A DNA stretch of 64,000 bases from Acetobacterium fimetarium (GTDB lineage Bacteria; Bacillota; Clostridia; Eubacteriales; Eubacteriaceae): NCBI RefSeq assembly GCF_014284475.1, contig NZ_WJBC01000013.1, positions 30,021 through 94,020 of the forward strand, given 5' to 3'. This document shows, one piece after another, positions 9,717-18,715 of the stretch. The translations under genes were made by a program, and so were the position numbers. Below the pieces are notes generated by a model that was not told the origin of the DNA, searched no databases, and worked only from the letters and a program-made list of their open reading frames with translations. Each line of letters begins with the position of its first letter. Positions within the stretch are counted from its first letter, which is position 1.

Positions 9717-10634
9717 ATGAGCAAACAGAAATTTGACTACCTGGTACCATTGGAAACAGACCAACGTCTGGATCAGTTCTGCTGCACTTTGCCGGGAGAG
9801 TATTCCAGAGAATATGTGAAACGATTAATAACAGCGGGTGAAATACTGATAGACGGCCAAAAAAAGAAAGCCAGTTATCGCTTGAAAGGCGGGGAAAGTA
9901 TTTCCCTCACGATTCCAGAACCGGAAGAATGCCATATTCGGCCTGAAAATATCGCTTTAGCTATCATTTATGAAGATGATGATGTCATTGTCGTCAACAA
10001 GCCGCAGGGAATGGTGGTTCACCCGGCCCCCGGCAATCATAGCGGCACGCTGGTAAACGGACTTCTTTACCACACTAAAGATCTTTCCAACATCAACGGG
10101 GTGATGCGTCCGGGAATCATCCATCGTATCGATAAAGATACTTCAGGACTGTTGATGGTCGCGAAAAATGATTGTGCGCATCACAACCTGTCTGAGCAGC
10201 TGCAAGAGCACACAATCCTGCGACGGTATTACGGTCTTGTCAAAGGGGTGGTAAAACCCAGCAAAGGCACGGTGGATATGCCCATCGGACGGCATCCCCT
10301 GGATCGAATCAAAATGGCTGTCGTTGAGAAGAATTCGAAAGCTGCCATTACCCATTTTGAGGTGATTAAACGCTTTGCGCGGTACACGTTTGTCCGCTTT
10401 CAACTGGAAACAGGGCGGACCCACCAGATTCGAGTCCATATGGAAAAAATCGGTCACCCGTTAGCTGGCGACCCGTTGTATGGCAAAGGGGATAAAAACA
10501 ATCCCTTCAAAACGCAGGGTCAATGCCTGCATGCGCAGACTTTAGGCTTCATTCATCCCAGAACGGGTGAAAAACTCGTCTTTAAGGCGCCGCTCCCGCA
10601 AAGCTTCGTTGAGATTCTAAAAGGCTTGAAATAG
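9717..10634 (+). CDS. rluD: RluA-family 23S rRNA pseudouridine synthase (RluD type)
   Basis: 305 residues with GAGGAGAG 6 bases before the ATG. An N-terminal S4 domain (about residues 15-75) precedes the RluA catalytic domain. The catalytic aspartate is in HRIDKDTSGLLMVAKN; VVNKPQGMVVHP and ETGRTHQIRVHM are the other family blocks. The domain order and length fit the RluD subgroup, which modifies helix 69 of 23S rRNA, but RluC- or YlyB-like specificity cannot be excluded from sequence alone. Confidence 0.9.
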   Translation: MSKQKFDYLVPLETDQRLDQFCCTLPGEYSREYVKRLITAGEILIDGQKKKASYRLKGGESISLTIPEPEECHIRPENIALAIIYEDDDVIVVNKPQGMVVHPAPGNHSGTLVNGLLYHTKDLSNINGVMRPGIIHRIDKDTSGLLMVAKNDCAHHNLSEQLQEHTILRRYYGLVKGVVKPSKGTVDMPIGRHPLDRIKMAVVEKNSKAAITHFEVIKRFARYTFVRFQLETGRTHQIRVHMEKIGHPLAGDPLYGKGDKNNPFKTQGQCLHAQTLGFIHPRTGEKLVFKAPLPQSFVEILKGLK

Positions 10635-10676
10635 CAAAAAACAATCTCGCCTAAGTCCGGCCATGATCGTCTCCGG

Positions 10677-12446
10677 TTAGTCGTTATCGATGACGACTTC
10701 CATGGCATCCACGGCATCCTGGGTCGGCGTGACATACATGGTGTTTTGATTGGTGAAAATAACCATCCCCGGTTTTGCTTTACTGGGTTTTTTCAAATAC
10801 TTGAATTCAAGATAATCCACTGGCACGTTACTTGAATGCTTCGACTTGCTGTACCAGGCGGCCAGGACTCCCGCCTCCAGAACCGTTTTTTCAGTGATGA
10901 AACGTCCGTTTGCAACAATCAGAACATGTGAACCGGGAGCATCCTTAACATGGAGCCAACAGTCCTCGTCTTTTCCCATTTTTGTGGATACATAATCGTT
11001 CTGATAATTGTTTTTTCCGACAAAGATATGAAATCCTTCGGATGAAAGATAATGAAGCGGCTTTGAAAGCACCTGTTTTTTTCTGTCTTCCTTGGAAAGG
11101 GCCTTTTTATTGAACTCGGAATGAAGAAATTCATGACGAATTTCATCCAGTTCATTCAGTTCAGTGGACTGCTCCAGACCGTTCAGGAGGCTTTCCAGGT
11201 AATAGATTTTTTCTTTGGTTTCGCTGATGTAGCCTTCTAAATACTGCAAAGCGATTTTACTCTTGTTGTACTTTTTATAATAGCTCTGAGCGTTTTGTGC
11301 TGGTGTTCGATTGACTTTTAGTGGGACGTCAATGGTTTGATACGCGGGGTCATAGTAGTTTGCCAGTGTGACGGTTTCCTGCCCTTTCTCGATGGCATAA
11401 ATGTTAGCCGTGATCAAGTCCCCATAGAGTTTGTATTTTTCGTTCTTATGGGAGGTTTCGACATCTGACTGCAAATTTTTCAGCTTCTTGACGTTTTTCT
11501 TGAGCAGCGTATCCAGCTGATGACGCAGATTGGCGCTTCGCGTTTTAAAACGGATGGCCTTGTCCCGTTTGAAATAATAGTCTTCCAGCATTTCAGATAC
11601 ACTTGAATAGACTTCAATGCGATGAGCTTCACGTAAATGATGTAGGCTGATCGTTGAAAAGTCCACCATTTTTCGATTCAGATAAATGATATTTGGACAA
11701 GCTTTTTCCCTGATGGCGTTAACGACCTGGTTAAAACTTTCATAGAGATACTGCTTCTGTTTTTTGCTCAGTTCGGATATCAAACTGTTGGAATTGATCC
11801 CGTTTCGAAAAGCGATTTCTCTAGCGATGGCGGGACTGATTCCCAGGAAAGCCTGCACGCATGTTTTTTCGACCGTTGCTTCCTGATTGAGAAGAAGAAT
11901 TTCATTAAAGGAATCCTCGTCAACCTGAAAAAAATTCAAGCGGTTGTTTTCGGGCGGATAAATATAGTCGCGGCCGGGAAGAATTTGCCGATACCGGCTG
12001 GAGGTAGTACCGACTTTTTTCATGGAATCGAGGATTCTCTGGGATTCGTCAACCAGGATAATGTTGCTGTTTCGCCCCATGATTTCGACAAGCAGTTTTC
12101 GCACAACCGTGTCATTGAATTCATTCTTTGACGAGATTGACAGCTCCAGAATTCGATCCGTTTCATGTTGGTCAATATCGACAATGGTGCCATTTAAGAT
12201 ATATTTCCGCAGAACCATGCAAAAGCTCGGTGCAGCGCTGGGGTTTTCCTTGATTTTTTCAGTTATGTAAGCCCGGGGATTGCTCGCGTTCGCAGACAGT
12301 AGAACATGATATTTCTGATTGCCCACGTTGACCAGCATCCGGATTTCATCGGTTTCCGGTTGATATATTTTTCGGATGCGGCCTCCAACCAGGAGGTCTT
12401 TGAATTCTCGGATCAGGTGATACAGGGTTACGCCGTCATAAGCCAT
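10677..12446 (-). CDS. rqcH: Rqc2 homologue RqcH (NFACT protein)
   Basis: 589 residues starting at 12446 (MAYDGVTLYHLIREFKD), with AAAGGAG upstream; a longer frame to 12488 lacks a ribosome site. RqcH binds stalled 50S subunits and, with tRNA-Ala, adds C-terminal alanine tails that mark nascent chains for degradation. NFACT-N occupies about the first half, a long coiled-coil (TLLKKNVKKLKNLQSDVE) follows, then NFACT-R with DCWLHVKDAPGSHVLI. It is the only minus-strand gene in this block, convergent with rluD, whose stop lies 42 bases away. The role as fibronectin-binding protein (FbpA) given to relatives is a secondary reading. Confidence 0.95.
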   Translation of the reverse strand: MAYDGVTLYHLIREFKDLLVGGRIRKIYQPETDEIRMLVNVGNQKYHVLLSANASNPRAYITEKIKENPSAAPSFCMVLRKYILNGTIVDIDQHETDRILELSISSKNEFNDTVVRKLLVEIMGRNSNIILVDESQRILDSMKKVGTTSSRYRQILPGRDYIYPPENNRLNFFQVDEDSFNEILLLNQEATVEKTCVQAFLGISPAIAREIAFRNGINSNSLISELSKKQKQYLYESFNQVVNAIREKACPNIIYLNRKMVDFSTISLHHLREAHRIEVYSSVSEMLEDYYFKRDKAIRFKTRSANLRHQLDTLLKKNVKKLKNLQSDVETSHKNEKYKLYGDLITANIYAIEKGQETVTLANYYDPAYQTIDVPLKVNRTPAQNAQSYYKKYNKSKIALQYLEGYISETKEKIYYLESLLNGLEQSTELNELDEIRHEFLHSEFNKKALSKEDRKKQVLSKPLHYLSSEGFHIFVGKNNYQNDYVSTKMGKDEDCWLHVKDAPGSHVLIVANGRFITEKTVLEAGVLAAWYSKSKHSSNVPVDYLEFKYLKKPSKAKPGMVIFTNQNTMYVTPTQDAVDAMEVVIDND

Positions 12447-12486
12447 ATGGATGATGCTCCTTTCGAATCGTTGCATTGATTTTATC

Positions 12487-12516
12487 ATTTTATTGAAAGA
12501 TGTAAAAGCCTTTTAG
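12487..12516 (-). promoter_or_regulatory. Possible promoter for rqcH
   Basis: On the minus strand TTTACA (12516-12511), an 18-base spacer and TAAAAT (12492-12487), 40 bases before the rqcH start. Moderate match only. Confidence 0.4.
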
Positions 12517-12590
12517 AAAAATAAAGGGATACCGAATGTAAAAAACGGATGAATTTTAGATTCGGCATCATTAAGAAACGGACAGGATTG

Positions 12591-12619
12591 TTGACTTTTT
12601 CAGAAGAATTCGATATAGT
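12591..12619 (+). promoter_or_regulatory. Promoter of the yicC-gmk-rpoZ-priA operon
   Basis: TTGACT (12591-12596), 17-base spacer, TATAGT (12614-12619). It is the best promoter in the rqcH-yicC gap and lies about 375 bases before yicC, implying a long leader. Confidence 0.7.
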
Positions 12620-12995
12620 ATATTGATTAAGTAACTATATAGTGTAAATAAGACTTTATCAAGAATAGTGCTTAACAATTTTACGACGGCACTGAAAATG
12701 AGAAATCTGCATGAAGTCATGGACTGGTGATGGATTATTGCAAGTCGAGACTGCGCGCATCTCAAGTGCTTACCTGGGAAGGAGTGTTGGTTTTACTAAG
12801 GCATATGGAACGGATGCCTGCGTGCACAAAATAGTGCATGGAAAATCGGAGAACCTGATTAAAAGCTCATAACAATGCTTCGAGGAAAATGTTAATGATG
12901 CAAAAATGTGTGAGAAGATGTTGTTGACGGGCCCAGCCATAATGACTTTAACGGCAAAATTAACACGGTTGATTTGAGTAGAAATGGAGAATACG
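12620..12995 (+). other. Long non-coding leader between promoter and yicC
   Basis: About 375 bases with no convincing open frame. It contains short hairpins: AGTGC/GCACT (12667-12692), GGCAT/ATGCC (12800-12818) and TGCAC/GTGCA (12823-12838). A GGAAGGAG-like purine stretch lies at 12777-12784, followed by no sensible reading frame. I find no T-box, no signal recognition particle RNA signature and no riboswitch motif that I know. It may be an untranslated leader, a small RNA gene or decayed sequence. Confidence 0.4.
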
Positions 12996-13874
12996 ATGAA
13001 AAGTATGACAGGCTTTGGACGAAAGGATTTTCGTGATGAGGAAGTTGATTGTTCAATTGAAATCAAAACAATTAATCATCGCTTTAGAGACTTTTTCATA
13101 AAAATTCCAAAAACATTTAATCCGATTGAAGAGAAAATCAGAAACACCATATCACAATACGTAGCAAGAGGCAGAATTGAAGTATTTATAAAATATAACG
13201 AATTAGGCACAAAAAACAAACGGATTGTTTTCAACCGTGAACTGGCAGTAAATTATATCACGGTTTTAAATGAAATCCGCAGGCTTGATTCGATGATTGG
13301 CGATGACCTGAGTTTATCACTTATTTCAAAATTCCCTGACGTTATGATGATTGAGGAAGATTATGATGATTACGAAAGTATTTGGGTGAAAATAGAACCA
13401 ATTTTACTAAAGACACTGGAGGAAGTTGATGCCAGCCGCGAAAGGGAAGGAAGCGCCCTGCAGAAAGATATCGTCAATCGTTGTCAGACCATTCGGACGG
13501 ATATCACTGAAATAAAATTGAAGAGTCCGGATATGCTTGATCGGTACAAAGAAGATCTGCGTGAAAAAATATCTTCTTATGTTGAGTCCGTTGAAATTGA
13601 CGAAAAACGTCTCTTGACGGAGGTTGCATTGATGACCGACAAGCTTAATATCGATGAGGAATTAACCCGTTTGCAAAGTCATTTAGACCGATTAGAGGAA
13701 ATTATCGTTGAAACAGAACCGGTAGGAAGAAAATTGGATTTCTTAATCCAGGAAATTAATCGAGAGATCAATACAATTGGATCAAAAGCCAATGATTTAG
13801 CAATAGCAAATATTGTTGTGGATGTAAAAAGCGAAATCGAAAAAATACGCGAACAAATTCAAAATATTGAGTAG
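12996..13874 (+). CDS. yicC: YicC family endoribonuclease-like protein
   Basis: 292 residues from ATG 12996, giving the family N-terminus MKSMTGFGRKDF with GGAGA upstream; the ATG at 12984 lacks a site. YicC-like proteins are reported RNases or regulators of RNA turnover. The N-terminal domain has CSIEIKTINHRFRDFF and RGRIEVFIKYNE. The conserved C-terminal DUF1732 block ends in VGRKLDFLIQEINREINTIGSKANDL and EIEKIREQIQNIE. It is followed directly by gmk; the small remA (DUF370) gene usually found between the two in Firmicutes is absent. Confidence 0.93.
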   Translation: MKSMTGFGRKDFRDEEVDCSIEIKTINHRFRDFFIKIPKTFNPIEEKIRNTISQYVARGRIEVFIKYNELGTKNKRIVFNRELAVNYITVLNEIRRLDSMIGDDLSLSLISKFPDVMMIEEDYDDYESIWVKIEPILLKTLEEVDASREREGSALQKDIVNRCQTIRTDITEIKLKSPDMLDRYKEDLREKISSYVESVEIDEKRLLTEVALMTDKLNIDEELTRLQSHLDRLEEIIVETEPVGRKLDFLIQEINREINTIGSKANDLAIANIVVDVKSEIEKIREQIQNIE

Positions 13875-13891
13875 GGGTGTTTAAAAAATCT

Positions 13892-14563
13892 ATGAGTGAT
13901 TGTCCAATTGAAAAAAACAAAACAAATCAAGAACAATTATCGGAGCCGTTTTTTGAAAGAGATAAGGGGATTCTTATTGTAATATCAGGGCCATCCTGTG
14001 CCGGAAAGGGAAGTGTCTGCAAGATTATCTGTAAAAATAATCCGGACCTTCGTCTTTCTGTTTCCGAAACGACCCGAGAACCACGGAATTATGAAAAAAA
14101 TGGTCGTGATTATTTTTATGTTTCAAAAGAGAGTTTTGAAGAAAGAATAACGCAGGGACAATACTTAGAGTACGCGACAGTTTATCAGAATTATTACGGA
14201 ACACCTAAAGATTATGTTGAACAATTGCTTGACTCGGGTTACGATGTCATTTTAGAGATCGATATTCAGGGCGCGGCAAAGGTGCGAAGCAATTATAAAG
14301 AAGGAATTTACATTTTCATTGTACCGCCTTCAATGCAGGAATTGAGACGCCGAATTGAAGAACGGGGAACTGAAAGTAAAGAACAAATGGAAATGCGATT
14401 AAACTGTGCGTATGAAGAAATGAGAAATGCTGACGACTACAGTTATATTGTCATAAATGACAAACTTGAAGAGGCGGCACGGCGGGTTCAAAGTATTATT
14501 ACGGCCGAAAAATGTCGAACGGAACGATTAAAGAATAAAATTGAAGATATACTTGGGAGGTAA
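13892..14563 (+). CDS. gmk: Guanylate kinase
   Basis: Phosphorylates GMP to GDP with ATP. The P-loop is GPSCAGKGS, with cysteine where glycine is usual. The GMP-binding block is SVSETTREPRNYEKNGRDYFYV, followed by YYGTPKDYV, LEIDIQGAAKV and IEERGTES. I place the start at ATG 13892 (MSDCPIEKNK, 223 residues); GTG 13877 is also in frame but overlaps the only purine-rich ribosome site. Either way the enzyme has an extra N-terminal tail of some 20 residues before the first strand. Second gene of the yicC operon. Confidence 0.95.
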   Translation: MSDCPIEKNKTNQEQLSEPFFERDKGILIVISGPSCAGKGSVCKIICKNNPDLRLSVSETTREPRNYEKNGRDYFYVSKESFEERITQGQYLEYATVYQNYYGTPKDYVEQLLDSGYDVILEIDIQGAAKVRSNYKEGIYIFIVPPSMQELRRRIEERGTESKEQMEMRLNCAYEEMRNADDYSYIVINDKLEEAARRVQSIITAEKCRTERLKNKIEDILGR

Positions 14564-14565
14564 AG

Positions 14566-14835
14566 ATGCGATATCCTGCATTAAATGATTTAATAAAAAA
14601 GGCGGACAATAAGTATTCACTCGTGAATGCAACAGCAAAACGTGCCAGAGAAATAGTGGAGGGGGATGAGCCCCTGGTAAAAATTAAAATTGATAACCCG
14701 GTGACGATAGCCACTAATGAAATAGCTGAAGATATGGTCGGTTTTATCCATAAAGAATTATCAGAAGATGACAAAGATGATCAAGAACCGGTATTGACTG
14801 CAACAGATGAAGAAAACCAAACTCCAGAAGAATAG
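14566..14835 (+). CDS. rpoZ: RNA polymerase omega subunit
   Basis: 89 residues. Omega helps fold and assemble the beta-prime subunit and in many bacteria forms part of a (p)ppGpp site. The family core is visible: MRYPALNDLIKKADNKYSLV, ATAKRAREIVEG and TIATNEIAEDMVGF. The C-terminal 25 residues are acidic and unstructured. It starts 2 bases after the gmk stop with a GGGAGGT site inside the end of gmk. Confidence 0.94.
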   Translation: MRYPALNDLIKKADNKYSLVNATAKRAREIVEGDEPLVKIKIDNPVTIATNEIAEDMVGFIHKELSEDDKDDQEPVLTATDEENQTPEE

Positions 14836-14847
14836 GACTGATAAACT

Positions 14848-17235
14848 GTGAAAATTGCGGAGGTTTTTTTAAATCAGAAAAACAAGCGCATTGATCTTGC
14901 CTATGATTACGTCATTCCTCAAAAACTGGAAGCCGTTATAAAAGAAGGAATGCGTGTTGTCGTTCCATTCGGCATTGGAAATCGGCGAATTGAGGCTTTT
15001 GTTACGGTTGTAAAAGAAGCGTCAGATTATACCGGGAAAATAAAAAGAATAACAGAGAATATTGATGTAAAACCAATTTTGAATAAAGAACAAATAGAAC
15101 TATGTCTGTGGATGAAGGACTTCTATTGTTCTTTATTTTATGAAGCCCTCTCTTTTTTCACCATGGGAATTAAAACGAGTCAGGAAATTAATTATCACAG
15201 AAATGAAGGCGATTTTACGCTCGATTTAAATGAAACCTGGTTTATGGAGCACTATTTCAAGCTGGGGAATGAAGCTGTTTCTCGAAAAAAAATAAAACAG
15301 GATGATCGGGCCATATTGGACCAACTCATCAAAAAAAAGGCAATTGACGCAATTAAAACCTGGAAAACCATTTCTGCAAATGATGAACAGAGCGACTATC
15401 GCTATCATCTATCGGAAAGCGGGCGAGAAGCACTTCAAAATGACCGGAAAATTGGAAAAAAGCAGCGAGTGCTGCTTGAATACTTGCGCTATAAAGATAT
15501 GAGCGGAGCGGATTTGAAAATGTGTTCAGATCAGTTTGATAAGAGTCTGGCACCAATGATATCGCGAAACTATGTCTTAAAGACCGCAGCCGTGCCTCAA
15601 AGAGAAGCAAAGGAAGCTTCGGAATCCGCCCAAATAAACGGTCCCCAGGTGATCCTTGGTGATACAGAAAAAAAACAGTATCACGAATATAAAAAAATGA
15701 TCAAGCTGAACCGGGGAACATTTTTTTATGCATTTGATGCGGTGAGCAAATACCGTTTATTTTTTAAGGCCATTGAAGATAAAGTAAGCGCCAATCAAGC
15801 GGTGGTCATAATTTTTCCGGAAGTCAATATGACATTTCAGCGGATGGAACTGTTCTATAAGTACTTTGGCGCCAAGGTCGGCGTTTTTCATGGCCGATTG
15901 ACGCAAAAAGAACGGTTTGTCCTGTTTGAAAAAGTCAAAAGCGGATGCATTCAAGTGGTCATCGGCGTTCGGTCTGCTTTGTTTCTACCGTTTAAAAATC
16001 TGGGCCTGATCATCATCGACGACGAACACGATGCGTCGCATATGACAATATCGACACCCAAATTTCATATTACAGATATTGCAGAAAAAATCAGTCAGAT
16101 GAATGGCATTCCGTATATTCTGGCCGATGACGTGCCACGAATAGCGATCTGGCATCAGATTGAAAACAGAAAACTGAATAAACTCGAAATTGGGAAACCC
16201 GGCAAACATCAGCATAAGATTGAAATTATTGATATGCAGAAAGAAATGCACAGCGGCAATATGGGTGTTTTAAGCCGCCAGTTGATCAAACAGATGAGAA
16301 CGTCGTTGCAGCAGAAACAAACGAGCGTGCTTTTTATAAACAACAAGGGTTATGCCAACAGCATCTTCTGCAGAAATTGCGGCCATGTTGTGAAATGCCC
16401 AAACTGCAATGTTTCTTTAAAATATTTAATCAATGATCATTCGCTGCACTGTCATTATTGCGGCCATCAGGAAGCGATTCCGACACGATGTTCCGTCTGC
16501 GGCAGTGATAAAATAAGGCATCTGGGTCTTGGTATTGATCAGTTGGCAGAACATATCAGAAAAATGTTTCCCCAGGCCCGAATAAAAACAGTGCAGGGGA
16601 ATTTGAAACGATTGGAAATAAAGAAAACGAATCGCGAGTTGGCGAATGGCGATATTGATATTATTATTGGAACCCAGGTGATTATCAAGCATTTCAGTTT
16701 TTCTGATGTCGGCCTGGCAGCGGCAATTCTGATCGACCGGGATCTCAATCAGGGAGACTATCGGGCATCGGAAATTGTTTACCAGATGTACAGCCGTTTT
16801 TTTGAGAAGACCATGAAAGCTGAAACGATTGGCCTGATCCAAACAAACGAACCGGAAAACGACACCATTTATTCAATCGTCAATGAAGATTTTCCTGAAT
16901 TTTATCGGGAAGAAATACAATATCGTAAACTGATGAAATATCCCCCCATCGTCAACATGATTGTATTTGTTGTATTTTATAAGAATGAAAAAGAAACTGA
17001 AAATGATGCATTGAAATTATACGTTGCACTGAAGGAATGTTTTGGAAAAACAGGCGCGAACTATTCGCTCTACAAACCAATTCGTCTTGGTGTCACACAG
17101 GGGGGCAATTTGAGTTATCAAATTGTTTTAAAAATTACCGAACTGAATATATTTCAGAGAATCATGCCGGAAATAATCAAGTCAGGTGTTATAGAAAAAT
17201 TGAAATCAAAGGTTTCAATTCAGATTAATCCATAA
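14848..17235 (+). CDS. priA: Primosomal protein N' (PriA), probable pseudohelicase
   Basis: 795 residues from a GTG start, normal PriA length. PriA restarts collapsed replication forks. The N-terminal DNA-binding domain (LAYDYVIPQKLEAVIKEGMR, VVVPFG) and two zinc-binding clusters (CRNCGHVVKCPNCNVSLKY; CHYCGHQEAIPTRCSVCG) are intact. The helicase core is eroded: where the family has GVTGSGKTEVY this protein has AFDAVSKYRLF (K301 remains, the glycines and threonine are gone), and the arginine-finger AGRAGR motif is replaced by YSRFFEKTM (residues 648-656). The DEAH-type box survives as DDEHD (391-395). The frame is uninterrupted, so this is not a sequencing break. Probably a loading factor without unwinding activity. 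Confidence 0.9.
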   Translation: MKIAEVFLNQKNKRIDLAYDYVIPQKLEAVIKEGMRVVVPFGIGNRRIEAFVTVVKEASDYTGKIKRITENIDVKPILNKEQIELCLWMKDFYCSLFYEALSFFTMGIKTSQEINYHRNEGDFTLDLNETWFMEHYFKLGNEAVSRKKIKQDDRAILDQLIKKKAIDAIKTWKTISANDEQSDYRYHLSESGREALQNDRKIGKKQRVLLEYLRYKDMSGADLKMCSDQFDKSLAPMISRNYVLKTAAVPQREAKEASESAQINGPQVILGDTEKKQYHEYKKMIKLNRGTFFYAFDAVSKYRLFFKAIEDKVSANQAVVIIFPEVNMTFQRMELFYKYFGAKVGVFHGRLTQKERFVLFEKVKSGCIQVVIGVRSALFLPFKNLGLIIIDDEHDASHMTISTPKFHITDIAEKISQMNGIPYILADDVPRIAIWHQIENRKLNKLEIGKPGKHQHKIEIIDMQKEMHSGNMGVLSRQLIKQMRTSLQQKQTSVLFINNKGYANSIFCRNCGHVVKCPNCNVSLKYLINDHSLHCHYCGHQEAIPTRCSVCGSDKIRHLGLGIDQLAEHIRKMFPQARIKTVQGNLKRLEIKKTNRELANGDIDIIIGTQVIIKHFSFSDVGLAAAILIDRDLNQGDYRASEIVYQMYSRFFEKTMKAETIGLIQTNEPENDTIYSIVNEDFPEFYREEIQYRKLMKYPPIVNMIVFVVFYKNEKETENDALKLYVALKECFGKTGANYSLYKPIRLGVTQGGNLSYQIVLKITELNIFQRIMPEIIKSGVIEKLKSKVSIQINP

Positions 17236-17257
17236 ATTGTAAAATCAGGAGGAACAA

Positions 17258-17704
17258 ATGGCAATTAGACAAATAAGAATCGATGATGACCCAGTTCTTA
17301 GAAAAAAATCGAAGGTTATCGGGGAAGTGAATGAAAAAATACGGATCCTCAGTGAAGATATGATTGAAACCATGAAGCAGGCTGATGGAGTCGGTTTGGC
17401 AGCGCCTCAGGTTGGTATTTTAAAGAGAATGGTGGTAATCGATGTCGGGGATGAACATGGACCAATGACGTTTATCAACCCCACCATTCTTTCAACCGAA
17501 GGTGAAGCAATTGACGAAGAAGCCTGTTTAAGTCTGCCGAAACGTTCCGGAAAGGTTTTACGACCGCAATCACTGGTCGTTGAAGCAACGAATATTGAAG
17601 GCGCGGTTTTTCAGCTAGAATGTTCAGATTTGCTGGCCCGGGCAGTCTGCCATGAACTTGATCATCTCGACGGGGTTTTATTTATTGACCGCGTAATAAA
17701 ATGA
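17258..17704 (+). CDS. def: Peptide deformylase
   Basis: 148 residues. Removes the formyl group from nascent N-terminal methionine. The three metal-site motifs are present: GVGLAAPQVG, EACLSLP (family consensus EGCLS, here with alanine) and HELDHLDG (HExxH-type). AGGAGGA lies 6 bases before the ATG. Its stop overlaps the fmt start (ATGA at 17701), so the pair that handles formyl-methionine is translationally coupled. Confidence 0.96.
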   Translation: MAIRQIRIDDDPVLRKKSKVIGEVNEKIRILSEDMIETMKQADGVGLAAPQVGILKRMVVIDVGDEHGPMTFINPTILSTEGEAIDEEACLSLPKRSGKVLRPQSLVVEATNIEGAVFQLECSDLLARAVCHELDHLDGVLFIDRVIK

Positions 17705-18642
17705 AAAAGCTGAAAATTGTCTTTATGGGGACAACAAGCTTTGGGGTTCCGGCGCTGGAAAAACTGGTGGCTTCCGGCTATGAAGTAGCGGCAGCAGTCT
17801 GTCAGCCGGATCGACCGAATAAAAGAGGGAAAAAGGTGGAAATTCTGCCTTTGAAAGCAAAAGCCCTGGCGCTTGGCATCCCGGTTCTGCAGCCGGAAAA
17901 AGTCAAAGATCCGGAATTTGTCGAGCAATTAAAAGCTTTTCAGGCGGATATTTTTATTGTCGCTGCCTACGGCCAGATTTTGTCAAAAGAAATTCTGGAG
18001 ATGCCCCGTTACGGGGCCTTGAATATTCATGGCTCATTGTTGCCGAAATACCGCGGCGCCGCACCGATTCAACGGGCGATCATTGACGGCGAGCAGAAAT
18101 CAGGGGTAACCATTATGCAAATGAGTGAGGGCATGGATACCGGTGACATGATTTCGAAAGCGGAATGTCTGATTACGGAAACAACAACATTCGATGCTTT
18201 ACACGATGCATTGGCTGGTTCGGGAGCTGATCTGTTAATCGCTACTCTGGAAGATTTAATCGGCGGCAGGATTGAGCCCATCCCGCAGAATGAGGAAGAG
18301 GCGACCTATGCTGACAAAATCCAGAAAGACACCGGCCACATCAACTGGAATGAAAAGGGTTCAAAAATTCTGTCACTGATCAACGGAACAGATCCCCATC
18401 CAGGAGCCTATACATTCTATCACGAAGAAAAAATGAAATGTTTTTCTCCCCAATTGATGACGTGGGAAGGATCAGAAATACCGGGAACATTACTGACAGC
18501 CAATGCCAAGGAAGGCCTGATCGTCAAAACGCAAGACGGCGCATTGAAAATTGGCGCAGTACAGGTACCGGGCAAAAAAAGAATGGAATCCATTGTTTTT
18601 CTGCGGGGAAAAGCGATGGAGATGGGAACTGTTTTAAAATAG
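17701..18642 (+). CDS. fmt: Methionyl-tRNA formyltransferase
   Basis: 313 residues. Transfers formyl from 10-formyltetrahydrofolate to initiator Met-tRNA. The catalytic domain has VFMGTTSFGVPALEKL, YGQILSKEILEMPRYG, the family block NIHGSLLPKYRGAAPIQRAI and SEGMDTGDM, then the C-terminal tRNA-binding domain with INWNEKGSKI and GTDPHPGAYTF. Coupled to def by a 4-base overlap. In an acetogen the formyl donor pool would be shared with the methyl branch of the Wood-Ljungdahl pathway; that pathway is not visible in this window. Confidence 0.97.
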   Translation: MKKLKIVFMGTTSFGVPALEKLVASGYEVAAAVCQPDRPNKRGKKVEILPLKAKALALGIPVLQPEKVKDPEFVEQLKAFQADIFIVAAYGQILSKEILEMPRYGALNIHGSLLPKYRGAAPIQRAIIDGEQKSGVTIMQMSEGMDTGDMISKAECLITETTTFDALHDALAGSGADLLIATLEDLIGGRIEPIPQNEEEATYADKIQKDTGHINWNEKGSKILSLINGTDPHPGAYTFYHEEKMKCFSPQLMTWEGSEIPGTLLTANAKEGLIVKTQDGALKIGAVQVPGKKRMESIVFLRGKAMEMGTVLK

Positions 18643-18715
18643 ACTAAGCAGTTTTTTAGAAAACTATGATAAGATAACTGAAACGATATAGCAAGATTAC
18701 TGAGGAGGAGAACAG

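Noticed and set aside
12620..12995. Signal recognition particle RNA, RNase P RNA or known riboswitch in the yicC leader
   Set aside because: The diagnostic conserved loops of these RNAs are not present.
12770..13066. 98-codon minus-strand frame in the yicC leader
   Set aside because: No ribosome site, reaches into yicC antisense, and the composition is not protein-like.
14848..17235. PriA motif loss caused by compensating frameshifts
   Set aside because: The sequence on both sides aligns to the family in the same frame without gaps or odd composition, so the motifs have changed by substitution.
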